Origin: Candidatus Poribacteria bacterium
GTDB lineage: Bacteria; Poribacteria; WGA-4E; WGA-3G
Reading direction: 5' to 3'
Assembly (NCBI GenBank): GCA_009841255.1
Contig: VXMD01000074.1
Coordinates: 1-64,000, forward strand
DNA: 64,000 nt
The notes beneath the pieces were generated by a model. That model saw only the letters and a program-made list of their open reading frames with translations, had not been told where the DNA came from and did no database searches. Shown in pieces: positions 33,168 through 41,024 of this stretch. Each line of letters begins with the position of its first letter. Position 1 is the stretch's first letter. The position numbers and the translations under genes are program-made.

Positions 33168-34792
33168 AGTTGCGTAAGGCTGTTCTCACGGGGGACATAC
33201 AGGTAGGCGTTCCGACCCGTGAAATACTGGGCGTAGACGTTTTGCCAATCACTGTTTGTCAATTTCCATCGTGGTAAGGGACCGAGTTTAAAATAGACAA
33301 TATCCGCGTCTTCCAGACGCTGAAACGGATAATCCCCAATCGGTGCATCGCGGCGCTGAGGTACAAAAATAACAGCGTTATGAATGTTCTGCTCCGCTAC
33401 CATCGGCGGCAATTTTTGATAGACAGGGTCCCAATTCTGATACACCTCTCCGATGCGGACATAACTCCACACGATGTTGACGCTGAGCAACAGAAAACAG
33501 ATCCGGACCCCAATTGCAAGCCCGCGTCTTTGGAACGGTCTGAACCGTTCATTAAGGATACATATTCCGCGCGCTGCTAACGGGATGAACCCAAGAAATG
33601 TTGACTCGGTGTAATAACGAGCGTTTACAGGCGTGAATCCCCAGGTCGACCCCTCAAAGTAGAAGACGGCGTAAAGCAGCAAATTGGCGACGAGTAGGGA
33701 CAGACAGAACACATCGTATCTGTTGCGCGAGCGGTGGAAGAAGGGTATAAACACCAGACACCACGGCAGGATTAACGGCACAAAGGCAATGAACCACGTC
33801 GCTGAGAGTTCTATCTCCTTCAATAAATTGTGGTGATAACTCCCCCAACCGAGGGCGTTGAAACTGATGCTTGGAAGGATGTGTCGCCATGTCCTTTCGA
33901 TCGCCCATGCCGGTGTAAAGATAAACCCCTGTTCAAGATTCGGTTCGTAGCCTTCCATGCGAACCCCGAAACCGATTTTGTCGTAAGGCTGCGCGACTGT
34001 GTGCGTGAACATGAAGGGATCTTCCGTGAAATGTGCGTTCCATGACATACACACACCAAGCATCACAACGAATGGAATAAAGAAGAACCCTAAGCGTTTG
34101 AGTGTGGGGAGCAACGCTTGCGCCGTTTCGTGGTAATGTTGCCATTGGGTGAACAGATGGTAAAGTGTTAACCCCGCGCCGACAACGCCGAAAACTACAG
34201 CCGAGAGCGGACGTGTATTGAAGGCGTACCCCAACGAAAATCCTGCGAGCAGTGGGTAGCCGATCCGCGCGAGGAGAGGGGCATCCGCTTTGCAATTCAG
34301 CGTCTTGAGGAGCATAAGGAGATAGAGTGAAAGGTAGAAACGACTCACCGGCTCGCTGAACCATGTCGAACCCATTCCGAGTGTTGCGGGCGAAATGAGC
34401 GCGAGCACCGCGGCGATGAGTGCAATTCCGTTATGGATATCCCCATATATCTCTTTGACAAAAAGGTAGAGAAGCAGCAGCGCACCGCCTGTCGCGAGCG
34501 CAGGAATCAGCCACGGGGCGTTGATAAATACGCCGAACATCAGCATCAAGGCATTTCCGAATGGGTATTTTGAATACCACTTCCCGTTTAGTACATTGAT
34601 ATGCGGAGAAGAGGAGAAGCCGTGTTCTGGGGGTGCTGGTACTGAGAGTTTGCCCTCGGCGAACAGTTTTGCTTGGAATAGATACGAGACGGTGTCCGGT
34701 TCAAAGTAGGAGAATTGAAAGTAGATACCGCATAGGAGTACTGATAGCAGGAAACCGAGGATAGAGATGATGTAAATAGGTTTAATTTGCAT
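33161..34792 (-). CDS. Membrane glycosyltransferase-like protein (ArnT/PMT type)
   Basis: This 543-aa protein has about ten hydrophobic segments, starting at residues 7-27 (I-I-S-I-L-G-F-L-L-S-V-L-L-C-G). Others lie around L-I-P-A-L-A-T-G-G-A-L-L-L-L-Y-L and G-V-V-G-A-G-L-T-L. An acidic pair after the first helix (Y-F-E-P-D-T-V-S-Y-L-F) sits where GT39/GT83 enzymes have their catalytic Asp, and the C-terminal part is soluble. It likely transfers a sugar from a polyprenyl-phosphate donor on the outer face of the membrane. The acceptor is unknown. It is monocistronic, convergent with the propeller gene, and starts close to the his promoter on the opposite strand. Confidence 0.7.
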   Translation of the reverse strand: MQIKPIYIISILGFLLSVLLCGIYFQFSYFEPDTVSYLFQAKLFAEGKLSVPAPPEHGFSSSPHINVLNGKWYSKYPFGNALMLMFGVFINAPWLIPALATGGALLLLYLFVKEIYGDIHNGIALIAAVLALISPATLGMGSTWFSEPVSRFYLSLYLLMLLKTLNCKADAPLLARIGYPLLAGFSLGYAFNTRPLSAVVFGVVGAGLTLYHLFTQWQHYHETAQALLPTLKRLGFFFIPFVVMLGVCMSWNAHFTEDPFMFTHTVAQPYDKIGFGVRMEGYEPNLEQGFIFTPAWAIERTWRHILPSISFNALGWGSYHHNLLKEIELSATWFIAFVPLILPWCLVFIPFFHRSRNRYDVFCLSLLVANLLLYAVFYFEGSTWGFTPVNARYYTESTFLGFIPLAARGICILNERFRPFQRRGLAIGVRICFLLLSVNIVWSYVRIGEVYQNWDPVYQKLPPMVAEQNIHNAVIFVPQRRDAPIGDYPFQRLEDADIVYFKLGPLPRWKLTNSDWQNVYAQYFTGRNAYLYVPRENSLTQLK

Positions 34793-34819
34793 TGGGTTGT
34801 TCGGTCGTCTCTAAAAAAT

Positions 34820-34848
34820 TTGACTTTTGCCTCTCAATGAGGTATAAT
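34820..34848 (+). promoter_or_regulatory. Consensus promoter of the his operon
   Basis: TTGACT (34820-34825) and TATAAT (34843-34848) are separated by 17 nt. The leader from here to the hisZ start is about 430 nt long and carries the attenuator. Confidence 0.85.
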
Positions 34849-34916
34849 ATCATTAAATTGAATTAAAATCACTGATTTTTTAATAGCAGGTTACAACTTG
34901 CGGGCAACATCGGAAA

Positions 34917-34970
34917 ATGTGTAACATTAATACATTTAATATTCATCACCATCATTCGGTCGATTTCTGA
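34917..34970 (+). CDS. His leader peptide with four consecutive His codons
   Basis: ATG at 34917 opens a 17-codon frame: M-C-N-I-N-T-F-N-I-H-H-H-H-S-V-D-F, stop TGA (34968-34970). The codons CAT CAC CAT CAT lie at 34944-34955. It begins 69 nt after the -10 box. The ribosome site is weak (CGGA only), and no other start is in frame before a stop at 34884. In enteric his operons a His-rich leader peptide senses charged tRNA-His; here the downstream genes are hisZ, hisG and hisS. The stop codon lies 2 nt before the proposed antiterminator strand, as attenuation requires. I consider it a leader peptide with no function as a protein. Confidence 0.7.
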   Translation: MCNINTFNIHHHHSVDF

Positions 34971-34972
34971 GT

Positions 34973-35118
34973 AGAGCGGATGAAGGGAAATGAATAAATA
35001 TCTTTAGATACGAAGCAAGTTTAACTTGTTTGGACCCTGGTAAACGAGCCGCTCTCCTCCGTGCCGCGTTGTCGGTGCACGTGAGAAAAAGAGCAAATTG
35101 TTTACTGGGTTTTTTTTT
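34973..35118 (+). promoter_or_regulatory. Histidine transcription attenuator
   Basis: AGAGCGG (34973-34979) can pair with CCGCTCT (35049-35055), giving an antiterminator that also encloses GTTTA/TAAAC (35019-35023 with 35041-35045). Alternatively, CCTGGTAAAC (35036-35045) pairs with GTTTACTGGG (35100-35109) and GCTCT (35051-35055) with AGAGC (35090-35094). That long stem ends exactly before T9 (35110-35118), an intrinsic terminator. The two forms exclude each other. A ribosome at the leader stop would cover 34973-34979 and favour the terminator, while one stalled on the His codons would free it. No T-box consensus was found. Pairings were found by eye and not folded by program. Confidence 0.65.
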
Positions 35119-35289
35119 GATTTTTTTAATCTATAAAGTTTTCGATCCGTTTTTTCCGTTGTCAAAAACGGGTTTCTGCTGAGATCGTGGCAGGATTAAA
35201 AAATTTTAAGTTCTTCGCCTCAAAAATTGAAACTGGCGTTTTACATAACAATAGATGGAGGGTGTATCTTTGGATACATAAATAAAAAA

Positions 35290-36729
35290 ATGGAAACGTT
35301 TGAGAAACCTGCTGGGACGAACGATTTTTTACCTGAGCAGATGGTTCAGCGGAATTTCGTTGAAAATATCGTCCGTGAAACCTTTGAAACCTACGGATAT
35401 GCACAGGTTCAGACCCCCCTGTTTGAATCCTTTGCCCTATTATCGGCACAATCTGGCGAAGAGATCCGGCACAAGATGTTCACGTTCGTCGGTTCGGATC
35501 GGGTGGATTATGCCTTGAGACCTGAGTTGACTGCCCCTGTTTGCAGACTCATCGCCAATGGGGAACTAAAATGCCTTCCTTATCCGCATAAACTCTACTA
35601 CATCGGGCAATGTGTCCGACAGGAACCGATTACCGACGGTGTCGAAGTCCAGCGGGAATTCCGACAGGCTGGTGTTGAACTCATTGGACCGGCTTCCGCC
35701 CAGGCAGACGCTGAAATTATTACGATTCCGATCCGAGTCCTTGAGAAACTCAACGTGTCACATACAAAGTTAAGAATTGGCAATACAGGCGTTTTCCGCG
35801 AGATTTTCAAACAGGGTGCCCTTGATCCGAAAGACCAAGCAGAAATGATCTGGGATATCGACCATCTCGTAAGTCTCCGTAACGAAAGTGAACTGTGGAA
35901 TCTGGAAACGCTGCGAGATGCGCTCAATATGCTGCGTCGTTTGCAAGGACCTGACTATCAAGGTAATCACAAGATTGAAACGACCGCGATTCAGGAATTA
36001 ACCGAGAGCACCGCCTCCGCTTTTGCGGAGAAGTTACCGACGATTGCCGAAGAGACTTACAAGGCGAGATGGCACCGTTATTTCAATGTTTCTGAAGAGA
36101 CAGCGCGGTGTTGTATAGAGGTTTCAAAGGTGTGTGGCGATAAGCACACCGTGATGACAGCATGGGAGGCGCGGCTTGGCGATACTGCACAATCAGCACG
36201 TCAAGAACTGCTTGCCCTCTGTGACTGTTTGGAAAACTACGATATTACAGATTTTGAAATCAATTTGGGTATTACGCGCGGGTTCGATTTCTACACCGGT
36301 ACGGTTTTTCAGATCGAATTACCTGAAAAACATCTACCACTCTGTGGCGGTGGAAGATACGACAACTTGATCGCTTCCTTCGGCGGTCCTTCGATACCCG
36401 GTGCAGGATTTGCGTTTCAATTTGACGCACTTGTAGAAGTCTTTACCGACACGAACAAGGCAACCCCTGTTAATGGGAGAAAAGACTACTTCATTGCAGC
36501 AGAAACCGCTGATGGCATTGCAGAAGCACAACGACTGGCTGAAACGCTGCGGAAAACAGGTAAAAACGTTGAGATAGACTTGATGGAACGGGATCTACAG
36601 GCACAGCAAGATTACGCCATCCAAGCGAACTATGCGTATCTGCTCCGTTTGGTCCCCAATGAACCGATGTATAGAATTCAGATCGAGACGGGTGATACAC
36701 AAATGGTTGCTGTTGAAGATCTTCTGTAA
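35290..36729 (+). CDS. hisZ: ATP phosphoribosyltransferase regulatory subunit (HisZ-type)
   Basis: This 479-aa HisRS paralogue forms the regulatory half of HisG-HisZ. L-R-P-E-L-T-A-P-V-C-R (R77-P78-E79), R110-Q-E-P, R-E-F-R-Q-A-G-V-E-L-I-G, R330-G-F-D-F-Y-T-G and G-G-G-R-Y-D-N-L-I are shared with class II HisRS; the Q-A-G-V-E form is more HisZ-like. Unlike many HisZ, it keeps a C-terminal ~90-residue anticodon-binding-like domain. The position directly before a short-form hisG and a second, canonical hisS argues for HisZ. ATG 35290 is used although a strong GGAGGG at 35257 lies too far away; an in-frame TTG at 35227 has no ribosome site. A second, divergent HisRS is the alternative. Confidence 0.75.
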   Translation: METFEKPAGTNDFLPEQMVQRNFVENIVRETFETYGYAQVQTPLFESFALLSAQSGEEIRHKMFTFVGSDRVDYALRPELTAPVCRLIANGELKCLPYPHKLYYIGQCVRQEPITDGVEVQREFRQAGVELIGPASAQADAEIITIPIRVLEKLNVSHTKLRIGNTGVFREIFKQGALDPKDQAEMIWDIDHLVSLRNESELWNLETLRDALNMLRRLQGPDYQGNHKIETTAIQELTESTASAFAEKLPTIAEETYKARWHRYFNVSEETARCCIEVSKVCGDKHTVMTAWEARLGDTAQSARQELLALCDCLENYDITDFEINLGITRGFDFYTGTVFQIELPEKHLPLCGGGRYDNLIASFGGPSIPGAGFAFQFDALVEVFTDTNKATPVNGRKDYFIAAETADGIAEAQRLAETLRKTGKNVEIDLMERDLQAQQDYAIQANYAYLLRLVPNEPMYRIQIETGDTQMVAVEDLL

Positions 36730-36777
36730 ATATTTTCAGTCCTTTATAAGGGAAGTATAGGAGAAGGAGAATTTACA

Positions 36778-37557
36778 ATGCAAACGGAATCACAAAGGAC
36801 GCTGAAACTACTTTTACCGAAAGGGAGTCTACAGACGGATACGCTTGAAATGTTTCAGCGCGCCGGTTACGAGCTTAATGGTTATACCGAAACGGATAGA
36901 TCGTATCGGGCAACTTTCCGTAACGATAGCGAATTTCAGATCAAGGTCTCGCGTCCCCAAGAGATACCGGTCTATGTCGGCATGGACGATTTCTACGATG
37001 TGGGAATTACCGGTCAAGATTGGGTCGAGGAAACTGACGCGAATGTTGAAGAGGTCCTACCTTTGGACTACGGGCACATGGATATCCTTCTTGCTGTCCG
37101 CGAAGAAAGAGACGACATCAATACGTTCGAGGATTTGGTGAATTTCTCCGATAGAGATATCCGCATATCTACCGAATATTTGAACATCGCCGAGAAATAT
37201 ATCCTGAAAAAAACGGAGAATAGGGTCGCACCTGCAATTTTAACACCGTGGAAGCGACTCAATACCCTTGGCAGTTACCAATCGCCTATTACGCTGATGC
37301 TGTCTTTCGGTGCCACTGAAGGGAAACCCCCAGAAGAAGCCGATGCCATCATTGACAATTCGACAGCATCTCGGCGGACAATCAGGGCGAATAACCTCAA
37401 AGTGGTTGAACTATTACGCGAGACTGAATCTTCTCTCATCGCGAATCCGAAGGCACTCAGGGATTCATGGAAACAGGAGAAGATTGAAGAACTGAAGCAG
37501 ACCCTCCAAAAAGGTTTGCGAAGACGGCGGAGTCAAGCACTCCCCGGTCACATCTAA
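36778..37557 (+). CDS. hisG: ATP phosphoribosyltransferase catalytic subunit
   Basis: This 259-aa enzyme catalyses the first step of histidine synthesis, joining ATP and PRPP. L-L-L-P-K-G-S-L, S-R-P-Q-E-I-P-V-Y-V, V-G-I-T-G-Q-D-W-V and A-D-A-I-I-D-N-S-T-A-S-R-R-T are HisG motifs. Long HisG forms (~290-300) carry a C-terminal ACT-like feedback domain, which is missing here. The chain is nevertheless longer than the usual short form (~210), with extra residues in the middle and a basic tail ending R-R-R-R. Lack of the ACT domain predicts dependence on HisZ, encoded 48 bp upstream. AAGGAG precedes the ATG. hisS follows after 12 bp. Expression should be under the attenuator at 34973-35118. Confidence 0.88.
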   Translation: MQTESQRTLKLLLPKGSLQTDTLEMFQRAGYELNGYTETDRSYRATFRNDSEFQIKVSRPQEIPVYVGMDDFYDVGITGQDWVEETDANVEEVLPLDYGHMDILLAVREERDDINTFEDLVNFSDRDIRISTEYLNIAEKYILKKTENRVAPAILTPWKRLNTLGSYQSPITLMLSFGATEGKPPEEADAIIDNSTASRRTIRANNLKVVELLRETESSLIANPKALRDSWKQEKIEELKQTLQKGLRRRRSQALPGHI

Positions 37558-37569
37558 GGAGCGGAACTT

Positions 37570-38904
37570 ATGGCAACCCCTTTTATCAAACCGCGCGTTC
37601 CGCGCGGGATGCGAGATATTTTACCGGAGCAGATGATTCGCAGGCAGTATGTTATAGATGTGGTTCGGGACGTGTTCGAGGAATTTGGGTTTGAACCGTT
37701 GCAAACCCCTGCGCTTGAATTGTCTGAAGTACTCACAGGTAAATACGGACCGGATGCTGAGAAACTCATCTATCAGGCGGGGCACGTGGGCGGAAAAGAG
37801 GACATCTCCCTGCGTTACGACCTATCAGTACCGCTTTGCCGGGTTGTTGCTATGCATCCGCAACTTCCGAAACCGTTTAAGCGATACCAAATTGATCCTG
37901 TCTGGCGCGCAGAACGCCCGCAAAAAGGACGTTACCGTCAATTTTTCCAGTGCGATGCGGATACGGTGGGAACGGAGAGTATGCTCGCGGATGCTGAAAA
38001 TGTGAATCTCATCTATCAGGTACTCACTCGGCTCGGTTTCGAGCAGTTCGAGATTAATATCAACGATCGAAAATTAATCACTGGGATCGGGCAATTCGCT
38101 GGCGTGCCAGATGAACAACTCGGTGGACTCTATCGATCCATTGATAAGTTGGATAAAATTGGACTTTCAGGCGTCAGAGACGAATTAGCGGAAAATCAGA
38201 TTCCGGAACCCGTTATTGAGAAGTTGCTTGCGCTGCTACAAATTGAAGGTGGGACAACGACAGTGCTGAACGCGCTCACTGAACAACTCGGTGCCTCCGA
38301 AGTGGCGAGAGAAGGTATCACGGAATTAGAAGAACTGAATGGCTATCTCGAAACGCTTGGGGTGCCGGACGAATTCTATCGGATTAACGTTTCGATGGTA
38401 CGCGGCTTGGAATACTATACCGGTCCTATCTATGAAACCGTTGTTGAGGAACCGAAAATTGGGAGTATCACCGGCGGCGGGAGATACGATGAACTCATCG
38501 GAAGTTTCAGTAGACAGGGTTACCCAGCAACTGGAACCAGTTTCGGCATTGAACGGATTATTGACGTAATGGAAGAATTTGATATGTTCCCGGCGACTGT
38601 AGGTAAAACGGTGACACAGGTCTTAGTTACTGTTTTCGATGCTGAACTCGCCCAAGAATCCTTGAAATTGGCGACACTTCTGCGTCAAGACGGTATCCGA
38701 ACAGAGGTCTATTGCCGTCCGACGCGTCTCAGCGCACAGATAAAATATGCGGATACGAAAGGTATTCCGTATGCTGTCATCCTGGGTTCTGATGAATTAG
38801 AGGCAGGTAAAGTGGCGATTCGGAATCTCGCAAGCCGAGAGCAACAGATCGTCCCGAGAGCGGAATTTGTTGAACACATCCAAGAATGGATAAATAGGGG
38901 ATGA
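37570..38904 (+). CDS. hisS: Histidyl-tRNA synthetase
   Basis: This 444-aa class II synthetase charges tRNA-His. P-R-V-P-R-G-M-R-D-I-L-P-E-Q starts the catalytic domain. R-Y-D-L-S-V-P-L-C-R, R-Y-Q-I-D-P-V-W-R-A-E-R-P-Q-K-G-R-Y-R-Q-F (motif 2), R-G-L-E-Y-Y-T-G-P (HisA) and G-G-G-R-Y-D-E-L-I-G (HisB) are complete. An anticodon-binding domain closes the chain (V-L-V-T-V-F-D-A, then I-K-Y-A-D). The R-Y-D-L-S/T-V-P form is typical of the archaeal/eukaryotic-like HisRS branch also found in some bacteria. GGAGCGG precedes the ATG. Placing hisS in a his operon under a His leader would let charging levels control synthetase and synthesis together. Confidence 0.93.
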   Translation: MATPFIKPRVPRGMRDILPEQMIRRQYVIDVVRDVFEEFGFEPLQTPALELSEVLTGKYGPDAEKLIYQAGHVGGKEDISLRYDLSVPLCRVVAMHPQLPKPFKRYQIDPVWRAERPQKGRYRQFFQCDADTVGTESMLADAENVNLIYQVLTRLGFEQFEININDRKLITGIGQFAGVPDEQLGGLYRSIDKLDKIGLSGVRDELAENQIPEPVIEKLLALLQIEGGTTTVLNALTEQLGASEVAREGITELEELNGYLETLGVPDEFYRINVSMVRGLEYYTGPIYETVVEEPKIGSITGGGRYDELIGSFSRQGYPATGTSFGIERIIDVMEEFDMFPATVGKTVTQVLVTVFDAELAQESLKLATLLRQDGIRTEVYCRPTRLSAQIKYADTKGIPYAVILGSDELEAGKVAIRNLASREQQIVPRAEFVEHIQEWINRG

Positions 38905-40091
38905 AACAATTTTATCAACGACCTAACTTCACGCGCTACATTGTCCTTCTTTGTTGCATTGTTCAAGCGGTACAACTCACAATCGCGGGGTGTAGTCACA
39001 CAAAGCCGTATTACCATCCTGATATACCCGACAGCGCGAAACATGAAAATAAAATAGAGGGGACGCTCCGGTACCGTCTATTATTACTGGGTGATGGTGG
39101 AGAACCGACATCGGATGAACCTGTCCTAAAAACGCTCACGGAATGGGGGGAGAAGGATGCTTCCAGCACGAGTATTGTTTTTTTAGGGGACAACATGTAT
39201 CCTGAAGGGATGACGGAACGGAAAAAACATGAAGCATCGGCTCGACTTACACCACAACTCGCTGTTGCTAAATCTACGGGTGCCCATGGACTCTTTATAC
39301 CTGGTAACCATGATTGGGCGAGTGGGGGCGCGGAAGGATATAGCGCGTTGCGGGCGCAGGAAGAATTTATTAACAACGCTCTCGTAGGTGAATCGAATTT
39401 TCTGCCATCTGGTGGCTCACCGGGTCCTGTTGCACTTGAACTCCCGAAGACGGATCCGGTTCTACGGCTTATTGTGTTGGATACGCAGTGGTGGCTCCAC
39501 CAACATGAAAAACCGAAAAAAGCCCCTGAACAGGTGATAGAGGAACTCGTCGCACTCTTAGATACGCAATTGCCGGTGATTGTTATCGGACACCATCCGT
39601 TGGAAACGTATGGTGAACATGGTGGTGCCTACGATTGGAAGGCACACCTCTTTCCTTTCAGATCTTGGAAAAAATGGCTCTGGATTCCGGTGCCGATTGT
39701 GGGTTCTGTGTATCCTTGCGGACGATGGTACTTCAGCAGGTCTGACCAGGATCTGAATGGCGCACGCAACAAAAATATGGTAGCGGAGCTAAACCGAGCG
39801 TTTGCTATGCGAAAAATGCCACCGCAAGGTCCACCGCTCTTCGTCTATGTTGCCGGGCATGAACATTCCTTGCAGGTTTTGAAAGGCGGAGTTACCGATT
39901 ATCTTCTCGTGAGTGGGGCGGCGGCGAGCCGAAAAGTGACGGAAGTGATGTCTGGAGACAGTACCTTGTTCGCGCATCAACATACCGGTTTCATGGCGAT
40001 AGATTTTCTCAACGATGGGAAGGTGTTGTTACAAGTGGTCGAACCTGGAGGGAAAGGTGTCCTATTTCACCGATGGTTGACTGTTGACTGA
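38901..40091 (+). CDS. Calcineurin-like metallophosphatase lipoprotein
   Basis: This 396-aa protein overlaps hisS by 4 bp (ATGA). A lipoprotein signal ends in L-T-I-A-G-C (Cys31). The metallophosphatase signature is complete: L-L-G-D-G-G, F-L-G-D-N-M-Y-P-E-G, P-G-N-H-D-W, I-G-H-H-P and A-G-H-E-H. These bind two metals and hydrolyse phosphoesters, probably on the envelope's periplasmic side. The overlap with hisS makes it the fourth gene of the his transcript, which is an unexpected neighbour for histidine enzymes. The substrate is unknown; acid-phosphatase-like activity is likely. Confidence 0.88.
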   Translation: MKQFYQRPNFTRYIVLLCCIVQAVQLTIAGCSHTKPYYHPDIPDSAKHENKIEGTLRYRLLLLGDGGEPTSDEPVLKTLTEWGEKDASSTSIVFLGDNMYPEGMTERKKHEASARLTPQLAVAKSTGAHGLFIPGNHDWASGGAEGYSALRAQEEFINNALVGESNFLPSGGSPGPVALELPKTDPVLRLIVLDTQWWLHQHEKPKKAPEQVIEELVALLDTQLPVIVIGHHPLETYGEHGGAYDWKAHLFPFRSWKKWLWIPVPIVGSVYPCGRWYFSRSDQDLNGARNKNMVAELNRAFAMRKMPPQGPPLFVYVAGHEHSLQVLKGGVTDYLLVSGAAASRKVTEVMSGDSTLFAHQHTGFMAIDFLNDGKVLLQVVEPGGKGVLFHRWLTVD

Positions 40092-40167
40092 ATTTTGCCA
40101 ATTTTTATCGGAAATCACAACTAAAAAAACTTTCGAGAATGCCCTACAAGCCCCCTGCAAAAGATGC

Positions 40168-40214
40168 CCCGCTACAGTAACCCTACCCGATAAATACAGG
40201 GGCGTTGTAGCGGG
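40168..40214. repeat. Intergenic inverted repeat (CCCGCTACA / TGTAGCGGG)
   Basis: CCCGCTACA (40168-40176) and TGTAGCGGG (40206-40214) are perfect 9-bp inverted repeats around 29 nt. The design, with a GTAG-type core at both ends, recalls the elements at 3309-3373 and 52464-52491. Confidence 0.5.
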
Positions 40215-40264
40215 TCAATTCGTAACACTTTAGGTTACTTCACGATATATTTCTGTACAAGCGA

Positions 40265-40307
40265 TAGGCAGGACATATCTTTATCCTGCCTACCTTAACC
40301 TTTTTTT
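40265..40307. terminator. Probable terminator between convergent genes
   Basis: TAGGCAGGA (40265-40273) and TCCTGCCTA (40284-40292) form a 9-bp stem. A T7 run follows at 40301-40307 on the plus strand, 8 nt past the stem. It could end the his-metallophosphatase transcript. On the minus strand no T run follows. Confidence 0.5.
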
Positions 40308-40318
40308 AGTTTAGGACG

Positions 40319-40648
40319 TTAATTCTCCGCTTTGCGATTCTGGCGGGCGTATCTTAAAAATTCCATATCGCGCAAGTAGGGTGCGACTTCATTTAATTGC
40401 AAGCGAATATCGACTAAATCGCCTGCGATCTGATTCAACCCTGATTCAACTTCTTGGTAGGCTTGCTTAGAATTGTAGCGATGATAGCCAGACTCGTGTA
40501 AAGAATACGAGGTTCCCATCCAAACACATGCAAGTGTAATAACTGTTATCCCGCTGATAATAATTGCTGTTACAGTGGCAATCACAGCTATATATTTGAT
40601 GATAAGGAAGAGTCCGCCTCCTATTAAAAGCAGTAGTAGTAATGGCAT
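40319..40648 (-). CDS. Small membrane protein, paralogue of the upstream gene
   Basis: This 109-aa protein has two hydrophobic stretches at residues 2-24 and 25-47 (the second I-S-G-I-T-V-I-T-L-A-C-V-W-M-G-T-S-Y-S), followed by a polar helix (Y-Q-E-V-E-S-G-L-N-Q-I-A-G-D-L). AGGAGG precedes the ATG. The second segment is clearly related to the single membrane helix of the 74-aa protein encoded 12 bp upstream, and both are followed by amphipathic helices. Tandem duplication is likely. Function unknown; a short anchor plus coiled-coil tail could bind a soluble partner. Confidence 0.65.
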   Translation of the reverse strand: MPLLLLLLIGGGLFLIIKYIAVIATVTAIIISGITVITLACVWMGTSYSLHESGYHRYNSKQAYQEVESGLNQIAGDLVDIRLQLNEVAPYLRDMEFLRYARQNRKAEN

Positions 40649-40660
40649 ATTTTTCCTCCT

Positions 40661-40885
40661 TTATTCATCAATACCTTTAGCAACCTCGATGAGTCGTTTG
40701 ACTTCCTTCTTGAGGGAAACCATTTCTTCTTGAATACGGCTTACTTGCTGCTGTAATGCCTCTATATCACGTTGCGACGCCCCCTTTTCCAAACCGTTTA
40801 CTTTTTTAGAATAGGATATGCCCATCGCCACACACCCAAGCGTTGTAACTGTAATACCGAGCACAATAATAAGTACGGATTCCAT
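40661..40885 (-). CDS. 74-aa membrane-anchored coiled-coil protein
   Basis: A single N-terminal helix (I-I-V-L-G-I-T-V-T-T-L-G-C-V-A-M-G-I-S-Y-S) is followed by a ~45-residue coiled coil (I-E-A-L-Q-Q-Q-V-S-R-I-Q-E-E-M-V-S-L-K-K-E-V). GGGAGG lies 8 nt upstream of the ATG. The topology is like that of PspB/PspC-type small envelope proteins, but sequence similarity is not evident. It forms a two-gene unit with its paralogue. Confidence 0.65.
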   Translation of the reverse strand: MESVLIIVLGITVTTLGCVAMGISYSKKVNGLEKGASQRDIEALQQQVSRIQEEMVSLKKEVKRLIEVAKGIDE

Positions 40886-41024
40886 TTCAAGTTCCTCCCA
40901 TTTTTATGTTGTGTTACAGGATAGAGTCTGCAAAACTGGAAAGGATAGTAAAAAATGAAAAATTGTCCGAAACTCCGCGAACAAAAGTGCTCCGTATAAA
41001 TGGATCGTACTACGGTTTTCAAGA

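Noticed and set aside
34849-35289. T-box riboswitch as an explanation of the his leader
   Set aside because: No T-box consensus was found. The His codons and competing stems fit a ribosome-dependent attenuator better.
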